Positions 59,977 to 64,000 of a stretch of 64,000 nucleotides of DNA are shown here, one piece after another (position 1 is the stretch's first letter; every line of letters starts with the position of its first letter). This stretch comes from Parahaliea mediterranea. Its GTDB lineage: Bacteria; Pseudomonadota; Gammaproteobacteria; Pseudomonadales; Halieaceae. The stretch covers positions 186,001-250,000 of the forward strand of contig NZ_JAFKCZ010000006.1 of NCBI RefSeq assembly GCF_017255185.1, given 5' to 3'. Below the pieces are notes generated by a model. The model searched no databases, was not told the origin of the DNA, and saw only the letters and a program-made list of their open reading frames with translations. Position numbers and translations under genes: made by a program.

Positions 59977-61176
59977 CTACTCGAAATCCTGCTTCTCCAT
60001 CCACGGAATCATCCGCCGGAAAGCCTCCTCGATCTGTTCGATGGAAGTGGAGTAACTGATGCGCAGGGCGTTGCCACAGGACTCGCCGAAGGTCTGGCCC
60101 GGGATGGTGCACACGCCGGTCTCCTTCAGCAGGCGCAATGCCACGTTGTTGCCGTTGATCCCCTCGGGCAGGGCCGGAAACAGGTAAAACGCACCCTCGG
60201 GCTTGTAACCCTCCAGGTAGGGCGTCTTGTCCACCAGTTCAACCACCCGGTCGCGGCGCCTGGTGTAGACGTCCAGCATGTTGGTGACGAAGCTGCGATC
60301 CCCCCTCAGGGCGGCGACTCCCGCCCACTGGCAGGGCGTGTTGGCCACCGTGGTGGTGAACATGTGGTAGCGGCGCAACTTCTTGATCGCGCCCTGGCTG
60401 GCGATCAGCCAGCCGATGCGCATGCCCGCCATGGAGAAAGTCTTGGAAAAACTGCTGATCACCATCACGTGGTCCAAATCGGAACAACAGGACAGGACGC
60501 TGGGGTAGGTTTTATCATCGTAGACCAGGTGGTCGTAGACCTCGTCGCTGATCACGTAGACCCCGCGGTAGGCCGCCTCCTCCACGATCGCCTCGATGGT
60601 CTCCCGCGGGTACAGCGTGCCGGTCGGATTGCTGGGGGAGTTGAGCACGATGGCGCAGGTATTCATGTCGATGGCATCGATCACTTCCTGCGGGTCCAGC
60701 TGGTGATTGTTTTCCGCCCGGGTGGGGATGGTCTTCACCGTGCCGCCGTTCATCCGCACCAGGGGCGCGTAGAGCATGAAGGCCGGGTCGGGGATGATAA
60801 ATTCCCTCCCCGCCGACGAGGTGGAGGTCAGCGCCAGGTAGATGGCCTCGGTGGCGCCGGTGGTCACCAGGATATTGTCCGGGGTCAGCTCCCTGGCGTA
60901 GCGCTCGCCGTAGTAGTCCGACAGCGCCTCCAGCAACTCCGGCAATCCGGCATCCATGGTGTAGCCGGTCTGCCCCGCCTGCAGGGCCTCCACCGTCGCC
61001 TCCACCACGTGGGGCGGCGCCTGCAGGTCCGGCTGGCCGATGGACAGGTGGATAACGTCTTCCATGGTGGACGCCAGGTTCACCATTTTGCGGATACCCG
61101 GCATGGGGATGGTCAGCAGCGCCGGGTTCCAGATCGGGTCTTCCGACTCGTAGAAATCGATGTCGTGATCGCCCAT
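59977..61176 (-). CDS. Pyridoxal-phosphate aminotransferase (class I/II)
   Basis: 399 residues. Fold-type I motifs: HLSIGQPDLQAPPHVVEATV, TTGATEAIYLAL, VLNSPSNPTGTLYPRETI, SDEVYDHLVYDD, and the PLP lysine in SSFSKTFSMAGMRIGWL; C-terminal GNALRISYSTSIEQIEEAF. Close to aspartate/aromatic aminotransferases, but the donor is not predictable. It follows the amidase by 36 bases on the same strand, so the two probably form an operon in which the amidase frees a carboxylate or ammonia and this enzyme handles the amino or keto acid. Confidence 0.92.
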   Translation of the reverse strand: MGDHDIDFYESEDPIWNPALLTIPMPGIRKMVNLASTMEDVIHLSIGQPDLQAPPHVVEATVEALQAGQTGYTMDAGLPELLEALSDYYGERYARELTPDNILVTTGATEAIYLALTSTSSAGREFIIPDPAFMLYAPLVRMNGGTVKTIPTRAENNHQLDPQEVIDAIDMNTCAIVLNSPSNPTGTLYPRETIEAIVEEAAYRGVYVISDEVYDHLVYDDKTYPSVLSCCSDLDHVMVISSFSKTFSMAGMRIGWLIASQGAIKKLRRYHMFTTTVANTPCQWAGVAALRGDRSFVTNMLDVYTRRRDRVVELVDKTPYLEGYKPEGAFYLFPALPEGINGNNVALRLLKETGVCTIPGQTFGESCGNALRISYSTSIEQIEEAFRRMIPWMEKQDFE

Positions 61177-61212
61177 GGTCGCCCTCCGGATAGCGTAAAA
61201 AAAGCTCGCGAT

Positions 61213-62622
61213 TCAGCTGTGGAACAGCGGCGGCCGACGGTCGGTCAGCGGCGCCTCCCGCTGGTAGGCGTAACCCGCCTGCAACACCCGCGCGTCGTCG
61301 AATCTGGCGCCCACGATCTGCAGGCCGATGGGCAGCCCGTCACTGCAGAATCCGCAGGGCACCGACAGGCCGGGCTGCCCGGTCATGTTGAAGGGGTAGG
61401 TAAAGGGCGTCCAGGTCGGCCAGCGGGTGCTGGGCCAGTCCTCGGGCACCTCCCGGTTGGTGGCGAAGGCGGTAATCGGCAGGGTCGGGGTCAGCAGCAG
61501 GTCGTACTTCTGGTGGAAATTGGCCATGCGCTCGCACAGCGCCATGCGCTCGTTGACCGCGGCCATGTAGTCGAGCATGGACAGCTTGGCGGCCTTTTCC
61601 GCCACCTTTACCAGCTCCGGGTCCATAAGCTCGCGCTTGCGCGCGCCGAGGTCGCGCATCGCGTTGGCGGCGCCGCCGTAGAACAGGTGACCGAAGGAGC
61701 CCAGGGGGTCGCTGAAACTCGGGTCCACCTCGACCACGTTGGCACCCATGGCGGAAAACACCTTGGCCGCCTCGCGCACCGCGGCCTCCACCTCCGGGGT
61801 CACCTCAACGTGGCCGAGGTTGGGGCTGTAGGCGATTTTCATCCCCGCCACGCCGTCCTCGAGATTCGCCAGGTAGTCGATGTTGCGCCGCGGCACGGCC
61901 TGGGTGTCCCGGTGGTCGGCCTCCGAGATCACGTTCATCAGCAACGCGCAGTCTTCCACCGTCCAGGTCATCGGCCCCGCGTGGGCCAGGGTGCCAAAGG
62001 GGCTGGCGGGCCAGTGGGGCACTTCGCCAAAGGAGGGTTTGAGCCCCACGATGCCGCAAAACGAGGCGGGGATGCGAATGGAACCGCCGGCATCGGTGCC
62101 CAGCGCCAGGGGCCCCATGCCCAGGGCCACGGCGGCGCTGGAACCGCCGCTGGAGCCGCCGGCGGTCTTCGCCGGGTTCCAGGGGTTGTTGGTGGGGCCG
62201 CACAGGGGGCTGTCGGTGACGCCCTTCCAGCCGAATTCCGGTGTCGTGGTCTTGCCCAGGGGCACGTAGCCGTGGCGATCCAGGGCCGCCACGCAGGGCG
62301 CGCTCTTGCCGAGTGTGCTGTTGGGGTCCACGGTGCACGAGCCCCTCAAGGTGGGCCACATGGGCGTGAGGAACACGTCCTTCACCCCCACCGGCACGCC
62401 GTCCACCAGGCCCTTGGGCGCCCCGTGCTGGTAGCGCAGCTCGGACTCCAGGGCGTAGCGCAGGGTCGTCTCCTCGTCCACCAGGCACCAGGCGTTGACC
62501 GGCCCGTCCAGGCGCTCGATCTGCGCCAGCATGGCCCGCGCGGCCTCGACCGGGGACAGGCTGCCATCGCGGTAGCGCGCAAGCAGTTCGGTGGCAGTCA
62601 TGGCCACGATGTCATTGCCCAT
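61213..62622 (-). CDS. Amidase signature-family enzyme
   Basis: 469 residues from ATG 62622, with AAGGAGG seven bases before it; an ATG six codons upstream (62640) is poorer. Ser-cisSer-Lys triad: Lys in PVGVKDVFLT, Ser pair in KTAGGSSGGSSAAVALGMGP and GTDAGGSIRIPASFCGIVG. Later FGTLAHAGPMTWTVEDCALL. Family members cleave amides, carbamates or Glu-tRNA amide donors; gatB/gatC are not adjacent, so it is likely a free amidase. First gene of a two-gene operon with the aminotransferase. Confidence 0.92.
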   Translation of the reverse strand: MGNDIVAMTATELLARYRDGSLSPVEAARAMLAQIERLDGPVNAWCLVDEETTLRYALESELRYQHGAPKGLVDGVPVGVKDVFLTPMWPTLRGSCTVDPNSTLGKSAPCVAALDRHGYVPLGKTTTPEFGWKGVTDSPLCGPTNNPWNPAKTAGGSSGGSSAAVALGMGPLALGTDAGGSIRIPASFCGIVGLKPSFGEVPHWPASPFGTLAHAGPMTWTVEDCALLMNVISEADHRDTQAVPRRNIDYLANLEDGVAGMKIAYSPNLGHVEVTPEVEAAVREAAKVFSAMGANVVEVDPSFSDPLGSFGHLFYGGAANAMRDLGARKRELMDPELVKVAEKAAKLSMLDYMAAVNERMALCERMANFHQKYDLLLTPTLPITAFATNREVPEDWPSTRWPTWTPFTYPFNMTGQPGLSVPCGFCSDGLPIGLQIVGARFDDARVLQAGYAYQREAPLTDRRPPLFHS

Positions 62623-62873
62623 GGTTTCCTCCTTGTACACAACACTGACGCCCGATGGCGCTCAGACCGCGGTTTGAAGAAGCCCGGCAAGGCTAGTTCA
62701 ACAGCCTGTTCAGTGACGGTACGAGTTGCGAGGTGCGGCTGTCAAATCAGGCGCGCCGGCCCGCGACGCAACCTATTGGCGGCGCCGGAATGTCACCGCC
62801 CGACACAAGCCGTACTTGACCGGCGGCGAGCCTGCTGGAATCCTCCATTGCCTATCGCGAAGGAGACCCCGTC

Positions 62874-63305
62874 ATGACCACAATCCCCGACATTCACCCG
62901 CAACTGCTGCAAGACTGCCACCGGCTCGGACAGCTGGATTCGGGCACGCTGCTGCTGTCGCGCAATGCCCTGCTGCACTGGTTCATCCTGGTGCCGAACA
63001 CCGGCCTCGCCGACCTGCTCGACCTGCCCGACACTGATCAGCACCGGGTTTTGGCGGACTGCAGCGCCCTGTCGCGCTTCCTGAAGGAGGACCTGGGCTA
63101 TCCCAAGGTGAATTTTGCCGGGTTGGGCAATGTGGTGCCGCAGATGCACCTGCACGTGATCGGTCGCCGCGAGGGCGACGCCTGCTGGCCCCGCCCGGTG
63201 TGGGGCGCCCTGCCCGAGGGCGGGGACTGGTCGCAGGAGACCTTGGCGGACATCCGCGGCGCCCTGCAAGGCGCCTGCAATCTCAGGACGCCCGACGCCG
63301 GCTGA
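62874..63305 (+). CDS. HIT-family protein
   Basis: 143 residues, start after AAGGAGACC. The nucleotide-binding motif reads VVPQMHLHVIGRREGD: a Q-x-H-x-H variant, with Gln in place of the first His of H-x-H-x-H but the catalytic second His retained. FILVPNTGLADLLDLPDTDQ matches the N-terminal strand/helix. HIT proteins hydrolyse or transfer nucleotides, e.g. diadenosine polyphosphates. Divergent from the amidase. Specific substrate unknown. Confidence 0.88.
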   Translation: MTTIPDIHPQLLQDCHRLGQLDSGTLLLSRNALLHWFILVPNTGLADLLDLPDTDQHRVLADCSALSRFLKEDLGYPKVNFAGLGNVVPQMHLHVIGRREGDACWPRPVWGALPEGGDWSQETLADIRGALQGACNLRTPDAG

Positions 63306-63343
63306 GGCCGGGCGCGGACCCGGCCGCCACCGGCCAGCCGGCC

Positions 63344-63973
63344 TCAGCCGGGGCCAAAGGCGTAGTCGCCCCCCTTCTCCAGGGCGCGCCGGTAGGCGGG
63401 CCGCGCCTGGATGCGCTCGCGAAAAGCCGCCAGGTTGGGAAAGTGGGCCAGGCTGTACAGCAGCGGTGCGATCTCCGCCACGAAGGACAGCTGGATATCC
63501 GCGCCGGAGAAGGTGTCGTCCACGAACCACTCACCCCCGGCCAACGCGCCGTCGAGGTAGCCCAGATGGCGGTCCAGCTCGCCGTCGATGCGCGGCTGCA
63601 AGGCCTCGCCCCCGTCGGGCAGGCGCGCGGTGTACATCTTCAGCATCAGTGGCAGCATGGCGCTGCCCTCGGCGTAGTGCAGCCACTGCAGGTAGGCCTC
63701 GTGGGCGGCGCTGCCCTCGGGTGGGCGCAAGCGGCCGTTACCGTGGATACGCAGCACGTAGTCGATGATCGCCCCGGACTCGATCACCGTGCACTCGCCG
63801 TCGGTGAGTACCGGCGACTTGCCCAGGGGGTGCACCGCCTCCAGCTCCGGCGGCGCCAGGTTGGTCTCGGGGTCGCGCTGGTAGCGCTTGATATCGTAGT
63901 CGAGTTCCAGCTCTTCCATGAGCCACAGTACGCGCTGGGAGCGGGAGTTGTTCAGGTGGTGGACCGTAAGCAC
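63344..63973 (-). CDS. Glutathione S-transferase family protein
   Basis: 209 residues, complete. N-terminal thioredoxin-like domain: LTVHHLNNSRSQRVLWLMEE (Ser of the SRS motif would activate glutathione), then VHPLGKSPVLTDGECTVIES, with the ESxAI gamma-glutamyl contact. The C-terminal helical domain contains GGEWFVDDTFSGADIQLSFV. Typical of proteobacterial GSTs of the theta/beta-like group. Convergent with the HIT gene, 38 bases apart. Substrate unknown. Confidence 0.92.
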   Translation of the reverse strand: MLTVHHLNNSRSQRVLWLMEELELDYDIKRYQRDPETNLAPPELEAVHPLGKSPVLTDGECTVIESGAIIDYVLRIHGNGRLRPPEGSAAHEAYLQWLHYAEGSAMLPLMLKMYTARLPDGGEALQPRIDGELDRHLGYLDGALAGGEWFVDDTFSGADIQLSFVAEIAPLLYSLAHFPNLAAFRERIQARPAYRRALEKGGDYAFGPG

Positions 63974-64000
63974 GGCGCTCTCCTCTATCGGGTGATCGGC

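Noticed and set aside
59950-62877. 975-codon + strand open frame
   Set aside because: Runs antisense across two well-supported genes (aminotransferase and amidase); His/Gly/Arg-rich shadow translation.

Overview
The window is chromosomal DNA of a high-GC gammaproteobacterium. Gene content (two TonB-dependent receptors tied to acyl-CoA catabolism, ergothioneine synthesis, a BCCT betaine-type carrier, MocR/LysE, AzlCD, ArfB, Fur-like sites) fits a marine, lipid- or steroid-degrading member of the Halieaceae/Spongiibacteraceae type. That placement is an inference from gene content; there is no rRNA here. No phage, insertion sequence or CRISPR array was seen.

Layout: 0-1.4 kb holds the end of egtB plus egtD (ergothioneine). 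1.4-19 kb is mixed housekeeping and accessory genes: a secreted M6 peptidase, a LysE exporter (with an in-frame 15-bp minisatellite) divergent from a MocR regulator, a Fur-box-led pair of small genes, DUF3604, DUF2721, MgtE-like, ArfB, LrgAB, a BCCT transporter, an AraC regulator, a SIMPL protein and a GAF-PAS protein.

19-30 kb is the most coherent block: a minus-strand operon of TetR, MaoC-DUF35, short acyl-CoA dehydrogenase, small MaoC hydratase, thiolase-fold aldolase, acyl-CoA ligase, TonB receptor and cytochrome P450, closed by a terminator. A longer acyl-CoA dehydrogenase is read in the opposite direction from a symmetric promoter/operator. Gene set, sizes and active-site pattern match the mycobacterial igr (ChsE1-ChsE2, ChsH1-ChsH2, Ltp2) steroid side-chain module, so a sterol- or bile-acid-like side chain is the leading substrate hypothesis.

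30-38.6 kb carries an outer-membrane barrel, MtfA peptidase, a GGDEF-EAL protein whose EAL domain has lost metal ligands, AzlCD, and a tight sulfotransferase-glycosyltransferase-deacetylase cassette. 38.6-48.7 kb is a second uptake and catabolic operon (permease, TonB receptor, acyl-CoA ligase, two membrane-anchored hydrolases) with a divergent enoyl-CoA hydratase and a TetR regulator. 48.9-51.3 kb holds an unusual pair: a QueC-like PP-loop enzyme with the QueC zinc motif, and an ATP-grasp ligase. 51.4-54.5 kb is visibly more AT-rich (DUF3857/transglutaminase protein plus a membrane protein) and may be acquired. 54.7-64 kb ends with a hydrazine-synthase-alpha-like dihaem protein, tRNA-Arg(ACG), a CNNM/CBS protein, an acidic repeat lipoprotein, an aminotransferase-amidase operon, a HIT protein and a glutathione S-transferase.
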